DNA of 64,000 bases, taken from the NCBI GenBank assembly GCA_902590395.1, contig CACIWQ010000002.1:1-64000 (forward strand). Direction: 5' to 3'. The position numbers and the translations under genes were made by a program. The notes beneath the pieces were generated by a model. That model did no database searches. It saw nothing but the letters and a program-made list of their open reading frames with translations, and was not told the origin of the DNA. This document shows positions 49,009 to 58,302 of this stretch, piece by piece (the stretch's first letter is position 1; each line of letters starts with the position of its first letter). Source of the stretch: an uncultured Pelagibacteraceae bacterium. GTDB lineage: Bacteria; Pseudomonadota; Alphaproteobacteria; Pelagibacterales; Pelagibacteraceae.

Positions 49009-52001
49009 GATCTTACTCTTTCTCCTTTCGGATCAACATAATGCGATGATACTATTTCTACTGGTATACTTATATTTTTTAATGGTGATAAAGCATAAAG
49101 CTTTTCCCCTATTCTTTTCTTTCCTTCTTTAAGAATAGCTAGCGAAAAAGGATTATTATACTCAACGCTCCAACATGAAGCCGATATGTGACCAAGTTTT
49201 GGGTTGGGTAATGCAGCATTGTTATCTTTAACTAAATGGGATCCTTCTGGAATCATAGTTTTTCTGTCCAAGGGCACAACGCCAACAATTTTTTCTCTGT
49301 CAGTACTTAAAAAAGCTTTTCTATTCAACGACCTCTTACCAATAAAGTCTTTTTTTTTACTTAACATTCCATCAAGCGAAAGGTCAGAAGCTATAGTTCT
49401 TCCATCAATTTCCGATCCTGCCACATGTCCCATTTCTATTCTTAGAGTGGAAAGAGCTTCAGTTCCGTACGGCTCAATATTTATTTCTTTGCCTAATTCC
49501 ATTATCTTTTCCCACATAAAAATCCCGTATCCTGACTCAACATTTATTTCGTAAGCTAACTCTCCTGAGAATGATATTCTAAAAATTCTTGCTGGTACGC
49601 CATATAAATCTTCTTCTTTAAATCCCATAAATGGGATATTTTCATTCGAAACATCAGTATTGGGAAATAGTTTGCTTAATAAATCTCTTGAATTAGGGCC
49701 TGCTAATGCTGCTCCTGCCCATTGTTCAGTGGTGGATAAAACGTTTACGTCAAGCTCTGGCCAAACTACTTGAAGATAATATTCTAAGTGAGCTAAAATA
49801 TTTACAGCTTGAGCTGTAGTTGTAGTCATATGAAAATGGTTTTCAGAAATTCTAGTTGTTGTTCCATCGTCATAAACAATGCCATCTTCTCGCAACATTA
49901 CTCCGTATCTTGTTTTACCTACTGGTAATTTCATCCAAGAGTTTGTATAAACACGATTTAAAAATTCTGCTGAATCTGAACCTTTAATATCTATTTTACC
50001 AAGTGAAGTAACATCACATATACCAACATTATTTCTTACATTGGCCGCCTCTCTTTTGGACGCTTCTAACAAATTTTCATTGCCTTGTTTATAATATCGA
50101 GGCCTTAACCATAAACCTGCATCAACGAAGACTGCGTTATTTTTTTCATGCCATGAATGCATGGGAGATTTTCTTGTTGGACGATAATGTTTTCCTACTT
50201 CTCTTCCGACTATTGAGCCAATAGTTATTGGAGTATAAGGAGGTCTAAACGTTGTATGTCCCACATCAGGTACTATCTTGTTTTCAATATTCGAAACTAA
50301 TTGCAAGCCATTAAGATTACTGGTCTTCCCTTGATCAGTAGCCATTCCAAGTGTTGTATATCTTTTAACATGTTCAATGGATCTAAATCCTTCTCTTACG
50401 GCTAATTCTATATCTGATACGGACACGTCATTTTGAAAATCAACAAATCTTTTATAATGTTTGTTTTTTGGAAGAGGCATACACCAAAACTTATCATGAT
50501 CTTTGTAAGTTCTTTCGTTAGAAGTTGGAGGTGAGTTTTTAATATCATTACCAGTAATTTTTTTTGATATTTCGTATCCTTTATTGAATCCATCTTCTAA
50601 AGACTGTTTCAGATTAAATTTACCGCTGGCAGATCCAATGGTGGTTTCGTTTTGACGAGATTTATCGGGTATAAAAGCATTAATATTTTCATCGAATTTC
50701 AATCTGTTTCCGGATTGTGAAGAAAGATGTACGGTAGGAGTCCAATTTCCTGAAACACATATACAATCACACGGAATATTTTCCAAATTTTCATAACCTG
50801 ATTTGTCACCATTTAATTTTCCTATAGTTGCAGACTTGACTCTCAGATAACCGTTGGTGTTAGCGATCCCATAAGAAAATTTAATATTTATGTTCAAATT
50901 TTTAGCTTCTTTAACTGATGAGCTATCAGAATTTTTTCTTATATCCAAAATAAGCGGGTCTACTCCATTCTTTTTAAATTCTATGGCGCAATCATAAGCG
51001 CTATCATTATTAGTAAAAATAATTGGTTTTTTGCCAATCAAAACCCCATAAACTTTCATATATTCTTTAGCCGCAGAGGCTAACATAATTCCCGGTCTAT
51101 CATTATTTCCAAAAACTAGCGGCCTTTCAATTGATCCTGTTGAAATTAAAACTTCCTTGGCTCTGATGTACCAAAGTTTTTGTCTTGGTATAAATTTGTT
51201 TGGATTATCAATGTGATCTTTTGTTTTTTCTAACATAACCATCATGTTATGATCATAATAACCAAAAACTTGAGATCTTCTTTTGACTATTACATTAGGC
51301 ATTGATTTTAATTGTGAAATTGTATCATCTGCCCAATCTTTTCCTTTTTTATTTCCAATCGTAACTTCGTCTGTAAGCAAACTTCCTCCAAACCTGGGTT
51401 TGTCTTCAGCTAAAATAACTCTCGCTCCATTTTTTGCTGCTGCCAAAGCGCTTGATAAGCCAGAAGGCCCTGAACCGACTATTAAAATATCACAATGTTC
51501 AAATTTGTGTTCGTATCTATCTGGATCAGGTTTTAACGGTGCAACACCTAAGCCCGCTGCTTTTCTGATTATAGGCTCGTAAATTTTGTACCAAAAATTT
51601 TTCGGCCACATGAATGTTTTGTAATAAAATCCGGCTGGGAAAAATTTATTTAATAAATTATTAATTGCTCCAATGTCAAAATTAACAGAGGGCCAACAAT
51701 TTTGGCTTTGCGCAACTAAACCTTCGACTAGTTCAATTTCTGTAGCCAGAGCGTTAGGTTCAGTTTTTGCGTCTTTATACAATTGAACTTTTGCATTTGG
51801 TTCTTCAGTACCAGCCCCAATAAATCCTCTAGGTCTGTGATATTTAAAACTTCGTCCCACTAAATGAATCCCGTTTGCTAACAAAGCAGAAGCCAAAGTA
51901 TCTCCTTGATATCCAAAATATTTTTTTCCATTAAATTTAAACGAAATTGCTTTTTCTCTGTCAATATAACCAACATTATCTAATCTATATTTTTGTGACA
52001 T
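49005..52001 (-). CDS. soxA: Sarcosine oxidase alpha subunit
   Basis: The 998-residue large subunit. N-terminal ferredoxin-like NAD-site segment (KYFGYQGDTLASALLANGI ... SFKYHRPRGFIGAGTEEPNA), two dinucleotide loops (ILIVGSGPSGLSSALAAA near residue 165 and a later domain near 310), and a C-terminal GcvT-like THF domain with DVTSLGKIDIKGSDSAEFL and SGELAYEINVESGYG. It binds NAD and pairs with SoxB, SoxD and SoxG to convert sarcosine to glycine, H2O2 and methylene-THF. I start at the ATG ending at 52001 (MSQKYRLDN), 4 bases after soxD; ATG 52019 would overlap soxD and add six unfitting residues. Confidence 0.95.
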   Translation of the reverse strand: MSQKYRLDNVGYIDREKAISFKFNGKKYFGYQGDTLASALLANGIHLVGRSFKYHRPRGFIGAGTEEPNAKVQLYKDAKTEPNALATEIELVEGLVAQSQNCWPSVNFDIGAINNLLNKFFPAGFYYKTFMWPKNFWYKIYEPIIRKAAGLGVAPLKPDPDRYEHKFEHCDILIVGSGPSGLSSALAAAKNGARVILAEDKPRFGGSLLTDEVTIGNKKGKDWADDTISQLKSMPNVIVKRRSQVFGYYDHNMMVMLEKTKDHIDNPNKFIPRQKLWYIRAKEVLISTGSIERPLVFGNNDRPGIMLASAAKEYMKVYGVLIGKKPIIFTNNDSAYDCAIEFKKNGVDPLILDIRKNSDSSSVKEAKNLNINIKFSYGIANTNGYLRVKSATIGKLNGDKSGYENLENIPCDCICVSGNWTPTVHLSSQSGNRLKFDENINAFIPDKSRQNETTIGSASGKFNLKQSLEDGFNKGYEISKKITGNDIKNSPPTSNERTYKDHDKFWCMPLPKNKHYKRFVDFQNDVSVSDIELAVREGFRSIEHVKRYTTLGMATDQGKTSNLNGLQLVSNIENKIVPDVGHTTFRPPYTPITIGSIVGREVGKHYRPTRKSPMHSWHEKNNAVFVDAGLWLRPRYYKQGNENLLEASKREAANVRNNVGICDVTSLGKIDIKGSDSAEFLNRVYTNSWMKLPVGKTRYGVMLREDGIVYDDGTTTRISENHFHMTTTTAQAVNILAHLEYYLQVVWPELDVNVLSTTEQWAGAALAGPNSRDLLSKLFPNTDVSNENIPFMGFKEEDLYGVPARIFRISFSGELAYEINVESGYGIFMWEKIMELGKEINIEPYGTEALSTLRIEMGHVAGSEIDGRTIASDLSLDGMLSKKKDFIGKRSLNRKAFLSTDREKIVGVVPLDRKTMIPEGSHLVKDNNAALPNPKLGHISASCWSVEYNNPFSLAILKEGKKRIGEKLYALSPLKNISIPVEIVSSHYVDPKGERVRS

Positions 52002-52005
52002 TCTT

Positions 52006-52272
52006 CTAAAATTCCTCATTTAGTTTTTCTGTGTTATAAATCTCATGTGTGAGTGTATCTCTAGAAACTTTAAACCATTTTCTGCATCCAGCTACATGGT
52101 GCCACAACTCAGAATGATTACCTCTAGGGTTTTTTCTTAAATAAACAAAGTTATCCCACTCTTTATCTGAAACTTCTTTTCCTAATGCAGGCCTTTTAAC
52201 ATTTGCATCTCCGCCGTAAGAAAATTCATTTTGAGATCTTTTTCCACAATATGGACATTTGATTTCTAGCAT
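52006..52272 (-). CDS. soxD: Sarcosine oxidase delta subunit
   Basis: An 88-residue zinc-binding subunit. N-terminal CPYCGKRSQNEFSYGGDANVKRP and C-terminal HHVAGCRKWFKVSRDTLTHE are the complete SoxD signature, with Cys6/Cys9, His and Cys near residue 62 as metal ligands. WxxFVYLRKNPRGNHSELW lies between. Positioned between soxB (1 base) and soxA (4 bases) as in other proteobacteria. Confidence 0.95.
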   Translation of the reverse strand: MLEIKCPYCGKRSQNEFSYGGDANVKRPALGKEVSDKEWDNFVYLRKNPRGNHSELWHHVAGCRKWFKVSRDTLTHEIYNTEKLNEEF

Positions 52273-52273
52273 T

Positions 52274-53530
52274 TTATCCTATCCAAGTTTTTGTGCCTAC
52301 GCCTTTTTCATCAATTAGATGACCAGTGTTAAATCTATCTAATCTAAATTTAGAATTTAATTCGTGAACACGATCTTGTGCAATCGTATGTGCAAATGTC
52401 CAACCCGATACAGGTGTAGCCTTAAATCCTCCGTAACACCAACCGCAATTTAAATAAACACCCTCTATATGAGTTTTATCAATTATTGGAGATCCATCCA
52501 TAGACATATCCATAATCCCGCCCCAAGTTCTTAACATTTTTAACCTACTCAAGTTTGGAAACATTGCTACTCCTTCCGATAAAACATGTTGAAGAGTTGG
52601 AAGATTTCCTCTCTGGGCATAGCTGTTATAACCATCAAGATCTCCCCCCATAACCATTTCTCCTTTATCAGATTGACTACAATAAAAATGTCCAGCGCCA
52701 AAAGTTACGACATGATCAAGAAAAGGTTTAACTGGTTCAGAAACACAAGCTTGAAGCACATGTGACTCTATAGGCAATTTTATATTTAATTTTTCAGCTA
52801 ACAAAGACGTGCTACCAGCTACACATAATCCAATTTTTTTTGTTTTTATATTACCTCTAGAAGTCTGAACGCCTTGTATTTTTCCATCTCTTATATCAAA
52901 TCCCGTAACCTCACAGTGTTGAATAATATCAACTCCCATTGAATCTGCTTGTCTAGCATATCCCCAGGCTACTGCATCATGCCTAGCTGTTCCCCCGCGT
53001 GGCTGCATTAATCCACCAAAAATTGGAAAACGTGATGATGAAGAAAAATCTGCGAATGGAATCATTTTTTTTAATTCATCTCTGCTTAACATGACTGCGT
53101 CAATTCCATTTAATCTCATAGAATTTCCTCTTCGAGAATAAACATTTAGTTGTGCATCTGAATGAGCTAAATTAATTATTCCTCTTGGCGAATACATCAC
53201 GTTGTAATTTAGTTCTTGAGATAAATTTTCCCAAAGTTTCATTCCATATTCATAGAAGAGGCCGTTTGCATCCCACATATAATTTGATCTTAATATTGTT
53301 GTATTTCTTCCAACGTTACCTCCGCCGATCCATCCTTTTTCTAATATAGCTACATTTGTAATTTTGTGTTCCTTTGCTAAATAGTAAGCTGTGGCAAGAC
53401 CGTGTCCTCCTCCCCCCACTATTACAACATCATATTCTTTTTTGGGCTTAGGATCTTTCCAGGCCACTTCCCAATTTTCGTGGTTACTAAAAGCGTTCTT
53501 TATCAAACTGAATATGGAATACTTTTGCAT
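52274..53530 (-). CDS. soxB: Sarcosine oxidase beta subunit
   Basis: A 418-residue DAO-family flavoprotein that does the oxidation. VVIVGGGGHGLATAYYLAKEHKI (residues 34-56) is the FAD loop; EKGWIGGGNVGRNTTILRSNY holds the segment around the covalent-FMN His/Gly region of the SoxB family; WGGIMDMSMDGSPIIDKT and NCGWCYGGFKATPVSGWTFAHTIA are the C-terminal marks. First gene of the sox operon, divergent from fhs across a 97-base gap, so sarcosine oxidation and formyl-THF use are likely co-regulated. Confidence 0.96.
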   Translation of the reverse strand: MQKYSIFSLIKNAFSNHENWEVAWKDPKPKKEYDVVIVGGGGHGLATAYYLAKEHKITNVAILEKGWIGGGNVGRNTTILRSNYMWDANGLFYEYGMKLWENLSQELNYNVMYSPRGIINLAHSDAQLNVYSRRGNSMRLNGIDAVMLSRDELKKMIPFADFSSSSRFPIFGGLMQPRGGTARHDAVAWGYARQADSMGVDIIQHCEVTGFDIRDGKIQGVQTSRGNIKTKKIGLCVAGSTSLLAEKLNIKLPIESHVLQACVSEPVKPFLDHVVTFGAGHFYCSQSDKGEMVMGGDLDGYNSYAQRGNLPTLQHVLSEGVAMFPNLSRLKMLRTWGGIMDMSMDGSPIIDKTHIEGVYLNCGWCYGGFKATPVSGWTFAHTIAQDRVHELNSKFRLDRFNTGHLIDEKGVGTKTWIG

Positions 53531-53627
53531 ACCTATAAGCTTATATGACCATGTGAAATTTTTCTATTTGTAAAAGATCCTTTAAATAATGTATACATAG
53601 TGCTCTTTTTTATATATAGGAGTGCCG

Positions 53628-55313
53628 ATGAGTGGGGTAAAATCTGATATAGAAATCGCAAGAAAAGCTAAAATGAAACCGATTGGCAAAGTTTTGGCCA
53701 AAATTAATATTCCTGATAATCCTGTTTCTTTTAGTCCTATGGGTCGTCATATAGCAAAATTAAATTTTGAATATATGGATAAATTAAAAGAAAAGAAAAG
53801 CAATTTAATTTTGGTCACAGCTATAACCCCTACACCTGCAGGAGAAGGTAAAACTACAACTTCAGTAGGACTTAGTGACGGTCTAAATAAAATTGGTAAA
53901 AAATCAATTGTTTGTTTAAGAGAGCCCAGTTTAGGACCTTCGTTTGGAATGAAAGGTGGAGCCGCTGGAGGGGGTTATGCCCAAGTTGTTCCAATGGAAC
54001 AAATTAATTTACATTTTACTGGCGATTTCCATGCAATAACTTCTGCTCACAATTTACTTTCGGCGCTAATTGATAATCATATCTATTGGGGAAATAAATT
54101 AAATATAGATACTGAAAACATTTTATGGAAACGTGTCGTAGATTTAAATGATCGAGCTTTGAGATCAATCAAAATTAATCTAGGTAAATTAAAAAACAAC
54201 ATACCAAGAGATGACGGTTTTGATATTACGGTCGCATCAGAAGTAATGGCTATTTTTTGTTTATCAAACAATCTCAAAGATTTAGAAAATAAAATAGGCA
54301 ACATTACAATTGCTTATACAAAAGATAAAAAACCTATTTATGCAAAAGATTTAAAAGCGCAAGGTCCTATGACAGTATTGTTAAAAGAAGCTATTAGACC
54401 AAATGTAACTCAAACATTAGAAAATAATCCTGCCATAATTCATGGTGGTCCCTTTGCTAATATTGCTCATGGTTGCAATTCAATAATAGCAACAAAAACA
54501 GCATTAAAGTTATCTGAGTATGTTGTAACCGAAGCAGGTTTCGGAGCGGATCTTGGTGCCGAAAAATTTTTAGATATAAAATGTAGAAAAGCAGAAATTC
54601 AACCTAACTGTGTCGTAATAGTAGCAACTATAAGAGCCTTGAAAATGCATGGAGGTGTTGAAAAAGAAAATTTAAAAAAAGAAAATTTAGAAGCTCTTAA
54701 AAAAGGACTTCCAAACTTAGAAAGGCATATTAAAAACGTAAAAAAATTTGGGTTAGAGTTAGTGGTCGCAATTAATCATTTTATTACGGATACAGACAAA
54801 GAAGTTAAAATAATCGAAGATTATTGTACAACACTTGGTGTAAAAGTAAGTCTTTGCACTCATTGGTCTGACGGAGGCAAAGGCGCTAAAGATTTAGCAA
54901 AAAATGTCGTTGAAGCTTGTAAAAAAAATAATAAAGAAAATTTTAAATATTTGTACAAAGATGAAACCTCAATTTTAAAAAAAGTTGAAATTATTGCAAA
55001 AGAAATTTATGGAGCTAGCGGAATAGAGTTTGATGATAAGGTTAAAGAACAAGTAAATATAATTGAAAAATCTGGGTTTAGTAAATATCCAGTTTGTATA
55101 GCAAAAACACAATATAGTTTTTCAACTGATCCAAAATTAAAAGGAGCTCCTTCGGGTCACACTCTACCTATTAGAGAAATCAGATTGTCTAGTGGAGCCG
55201 GATTTGTTGTAGCAATTTGCGGTTCAATCATGACTATGCCTGGTCTCCCAAGAATTCCTGCGGCGGACTCAATTAAATTAAATAAAAAAGGTGATATAGA
55301 AGGTTTGTTTTAG
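53628..55313 (+). CDS. fhs: Formate-tetrahydrofolate ligase
   Basis: Interconverts formate plus THF plus ATP with 10-formyl-THF. Starts at ATG 53628 ([19 protein letters not shown]) behind AGGAG at 53619-53623; the GTG at 53622 is not used. Phosphate loop [20 protein letters not shown] near residue 70, [25 protein letters not shown] and [29 protein letters not shown] segment are conserved. 561 residues. In SAR11 it probably runs in the formate-releasing, ATP-forming direction on methyl groups stripped from osmolytes. Convergent with the amidotransferase by a shared TTAG. Confidence 0.97.
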   Translation: MSGVKSDIEIARKAKMKPIGKVLAKINIPDNPVSFSPMGRHIAKLNFEYMDKLKEKKSNLILVTAITPTPAGEGKTTTSVGLSDGLNKIGKKSIVCLREPSLGPSFGMKGGAAGGGYAQVVPMEQINLHFTGDFHAITSAHNLLSALIDNHIYWGNKLNIDTENILWKRVVDLNDRALRSIKINLGKLKNNIPRDDGFDITVASEVMAIFCLSNNLKDLENKIGNITIAYTKDKKPIYAKDLKAQGPMTVLLKEAIRPNVTQTLENNPAIIHGGPFANIAHGCNSIIATKTALKLSEYVVTEAGFGADLGAEKFLDIKCRKAEIQPNCVVIVATIRALKMHGGVEKENLKKENLEALKKGLPNLERHIKNVKKFGLELVVAINHFITDTDKEVKIIEDYCTTLGVKVSLCTHWSDGGKGAKDLAKNVVEACKKNNKENFKYLYKDETSILKKVEIIAKEIYGASGIEFDDKVKEQVNIIEKSGFSKYPVCIAKTQYSFSTDPKLKGAPSGHTLPIREIRLSSGAGFVVAICGSIMTMPGLPRIPAADSIKLNKKGDIEGLF

Positions 55314-56101
55314 TTCTTTAAATAGTTAAGCCAATTTTTTAATTCTATTGTTCTTGCGTCATCGCTTAAATTTAATTTTGCTTTTTCTATAGAATTGACA
55401 TGCTGATTAATTTCATCTTGGTTTTTAAAAATTTTTTTTTCTAACATGCCTTTAGATCTGTGTTTAATCAATTTAATCATATAATCATAAGGTATTTCTG
55501 GATGATATTGCAATCCCCATATTTCGGATTTTCCGACGCAAAAATGAAGTGCTTGAAATTTATTTATTTTATCACTTGCAAGTAAAATTGAATCTTTTGG
55601 TGGTGTCTCTACTTCATCGTAATTAAAGGCTGGTGTAGTAAATTTTACTGGTTTTGCTGAATATATTTTATGTTTTTTTCCTTCTTCTGTTAATTCTATA
55701 TCGCGAGCAATACCGATGTGTGGCCCTTTGGGAGATACCCTACATTTGCCGCCTGCGGCCATAACAGTTACTTGCAAACCCCAACAAGCACCAAATATTT
55801 TTTTTTCATATTTAAAACATGTCTTGGCAAATTCTATGTGCTTTTTTACTTCATTAATATCTTCATTCAAACGTAAAGTACTTCCAGTTAAAACTACACC
55901 ATCATATTTTTTTAAAGATGAAATAATTTTTGAGATAGAATTATCATCCATAGGTTCAACAATATCTATCTCGCTATTTGGTTCTATTTTTTTAATATGT
56001 TTTTTAAAATTTTGTGATTGTGGTACACAACCAGCATTATTAAAATTAATATTTTCTTCTTTTGTATTACCTTCAACAATTAATAACTTTAATCTATTCA
56101 T
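55310..56101 (-). CDS. Class I glutamine amidotransferase-like protein
   Basis: A 263-residue stand-alone GATase1 domain. FGACWGLQV has the nucleophile Cys106, and YHPEIPY near residue 205 carries the His-Pro-Glu of the triad; [13 protein letters not shown] and a TGSTLRLNE segment recall GMP-synthase-type glutaminases. Such proteins hydrolyse glutamine or gamma-glutamyl compounds. The neighbours (Fe-alcohol dehydrogenase, betaine transporter, Fhs) suggest a role on a gamma-glutamyl or methylamine intermediate, which is inference. It follows the Fe-ADH by 12 bases. Confidence 0.8.
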   Translation of the reverse strand: MNRLKLLIVEGNTKEENINFNNAGCVPQSQNFKKHIKKIEPNSEIDIVEPMDDNSISKIISSLKKYDGVVLTGSTLRLNEDINEVKKHIEFAKTCFKYEKKIFGACWGLQVTVMAAGGKCRVSPKGPHIGIARDIELTEEGKKHKIYSAKPVKFTTPAFNYDEVETPPKDSILLASDKINKFQALHFCVGKSEIWGLQYHPEIPYDYMIKLIKHRSKGMLEKKIFKNQDEINQHVNSIEKAKLNLSDDARTIELKNWLNYLKN

Positions 56102-56113
56102 GTAAAACTTTAT

Positions 56114-57313
56114 TTAAAGCAATTTTCCTTGAACACTGTGTTGATACATAGAAATCATATCATCTAATGTAGTTTTTTTTGGATTACCGGGTGTGCAAGG
56201 ATCATCTAAAGCCATCGGTGACATTTTTTCAATATCTTTATCTGTTATTTTTGCTGATTCTGAAATTGTATGTGGAATTTTAATTCGCTCCCTTAATTCT
56301 AAAACCCAATCAACAAATGAATTAAATGATGCTTCTTTTAAACTAAGATACTCACTAAGTTTTGCAATTTTATTTTCTATGATTGGTCTATTAAAAGTAA
56401 GAACATATGGCATAAAAATTCCATTCGAAAGACCGTGATGCACATTAAATAGAGAATTAACTGGATGACTTAATGAATGTATAGCACCTAAACCTTTTTG
56501 AAAAGCTGTGGCACCCATACTTGATGATGTTATCATGTGCCCCCTTGCTTCAAGATTTTCTCCTTCGTTAACAGCAACAACAAGCCACTTTTTAATTAAT
56601 GACATTCCTTCTAGAGCTATGCCATCTGCCATTGGATGATAACCTGGAGCACAATATGCTTCTAAATTATGTGCGAAAGCATCCATTCCAGTTGCTGCAG
56701 TTAAAAATGCAGGCATGCCTACGGTAAGCTCAGGATCAAGAATAGTTAATGTTGGTAACATTCTGGGATGAAAAACGATTTTTTTAACTTTTGTTTCGTC
56801 ATTAATTATTGCTGCTGCTCTTGATGTTTCTGAACCAGTTCCGGCTGTAGTAGGAATTGCTATAAAAGGTTTTAAATTATCCGGGTTACTAATTTTATTT
56901 TTTGCCATGGACTCAGAAAAATTGTTTTTATTCCAAAAAGAACCTCCGTCTGTGAAATCCCAAAGCGGTCTATTAAGTGCAGCTTGTAATACTATTGATT
57001 TACCAACATCTAAACTACTCCCTCCTCCAAAAGCAATGACTCCGTCATGATTGCCATTTTTAAATACATCGACTCCTTTTTTTACTTGGCTCCCTAATGG
57101 ATTGCCCTTTAAGTCTGAAAAAATATCTGTAGGTAATTTAGCTCTTTTATTTATTTCAAGAGTATCTTGCACCATTGTTGTTTTTACTAAATCTTTATCA
57201 GTAACGAATAAAGGTTTTTTTATATCTAATACTTTACAGGCTTTCGGTAAATCTTTAATCCTTCCATTTCCAAACCAAACCGTATTAGGATAGCCCCAAT
57301 TAAAATTGGTCAT
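56114..57313 (-). CDS. Iron-containing alcohol dehydrogenase
   Basis: A 399-residue group III alcohol dehydrogenase. GGGSSLDVGKSIVLQAALN (NAD loop), IPTTAGTGSETSRAAAI, GMDAFAHNLEAYCAPGYHPMADGIA (metal His/Asp cluster) and LGAIHSLSHPVNSLFNVHHGLSNGIFMPYVLTFN (second metal His pair) are all intact. SAR11 has a member of this family linked to C1 alcohol (methanol) oxidation; the aldehyde/alcohol pair here is not known. It lies 4 bases after the binding-protein gene at 57318, in the same unit. Confidence 0.9.
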   Translation of the reverse strand: MTNFNWGYPNTVWFGNGRIKDLPKACKVLDIKKPLFVTDKDLVKTTMVQDTLEINKRAKLPTDIFSDLKGNPLGSQVKKGVDVFKNGNHDGVIAFGGGSSLDVGKSIVLQAALNRPLWDFTDGGSFWNKNNFSESMAKNKISNPDNLKPFIAIPTTAGTGSETSRAAAIINDETKVKKIVFHPRMLPTLTILDPELTVGMPAFLTAATGMDAFAHNLEAYCAPGYHPMADGIALEGMSLIKKWLVVAVNEGENLEARGHMITSSSMGATAFQKGLGAIHSLSHPVNSLFNVHHGLSNGIFMPYVLTFNRPIIENKIAKLSEYLSLKEASFNSFVDWVLELRERIKIPHTISESAKITDKDIEKMSPMALDDPCTPGNPKKTTLDDMISMYQHSVQGKLL

Positions 57314-57317
57314 AAAT

Positions 57318-58274
57318 TTATTTTATCCATATAAACCATTTATCTTTGTGATCTTTAAGCCATTCTTCTGCAGCTTCTGGAATTGCTAATCCACCAGTAT
57401 CAACATAGTTTGCCATTTTATCAATGTCTGAATTGGAAAAATTCATGTGTTTTATAAGTTTATATCCTTTGGGATGATTTTTTTTAAAATCATCGTTTAC
57501 TGCTAATTTTAAATATCCATTGATCGGATTATCACAATCATATAATTTTTTAGGATTAATGCCCCAAGATGCATCAGAAATACACTTTGGGTCATGCTTG
57601 GGAAAATCCACAAATTTGCCTTTGTATTTTGCTCCGATAAAATTTGGACTCCAATTAAATACTACAATTGGTTTTTCATTTTTTACTGCTTGATCTAACT
57701 CTTTCCAAATAGAACCAGCTGAAGATAAGCTTTTAACAACAAAATTCATTCCAAGTGCTTTAATTCTTTCAGCATCGTGTTGTGACCACTCGACTGGTCC
57801 TCCGATATAAACTCCTTTTCCATTCGAATCTGTTCTCGCAAATATAGATGAACATTTATTAAGAGCTTTCCATTCAGGTAAACCCGGGCATTCTTTTTCT
57901 ACATACTCAGGGTACCACCAACCCATTCTTGTAACCGCATCATGAGTTAATATCTCTTCAATACCTCCTCCGCTTAGAGCTTTGTTGTAAGATTCTCCAA
58001 ATTGAGTTTCCCATATTTCGTGCACAATATCGATATCACCGTCTGCCATTGACTGATAAACAGTTTGACTATCCATTAAAACATATTCTACTTTTTCATC
58101 TACTTTTTTCATAAGTTCGCCAATAACCGTAGCTCCTACTAGTTGACTTGACCAATTATGTATTGCTATTTTTATCACGCCGCTTTTATCAGCTTTTGCC
58201 TCTACAAAAAAAATTGTTAGTATTAATAAAAAAACTGATATTAACTTAGCTGTATAATTAATTGTATTTTTCAT
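57318..58274 (-). CDS. Glycine betaine-type ABC transporter substrate-binding protein (second of three)
   Basis: A 318-residue periplasmic protein with signal peptide (about residues 1-28, ending VEAKA). IKIAIHNWSSQLVGATVIGELMK, GDIDIVHEIWETQFGESYNKALS, GWWYPEYVEKECPGLPEW and VFNWSPNFIGAKYKGKFVDFPKHDPKC align in kind with the third binding protein at 62519 (HNWSSQIVMAHVIGG, VFNW/IFNWTPNF). Conserved Trp/Tyr suit a quaternary-ammonium cage. It is 28 bases after the permease at 58303 and the only binding protein directly attached to the permease and ATPase genes. Confidence 0.9.
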   Translation of the reverse strand: MKNTINYTAKLISVFLLILTIFFVEAKADKSGVIKIAIHNWSSQLVGATVIGELMKKVDEKVEYVLMDSQTVYQSMADGDIDIVHEIWETQFGESYNKALSGGGIEEILTHDAVTRMGWWYPEYVEKECPGLPEWKALNKCSSIFARTDSNGKGVYIGGPVEWSQHDAERIKALGMNFVVKSLSSAGSIWKELDQAVKNEKPIVVFNWSPNFIGAKYKGKFVDFPKHDPKCISDASWGINPKKLYDCDNPINGYLKLAVNDDFKKNHPKGYKLIKHMNFSNSDIDKMANYVDTGGLAIPEAAEEWLKDHKDKWFIWIK

Positions 58275-58302
58275 ATTGCTTGGAAATTACTATATTTTTT
58301 CT

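Noticed and set aside
52002..52019. Upstream start for soxA at 52019
   Set aside because: Would overlap soxD and add MRNFRR, unlike the usual SoxA start; the internal ATG fits the family.
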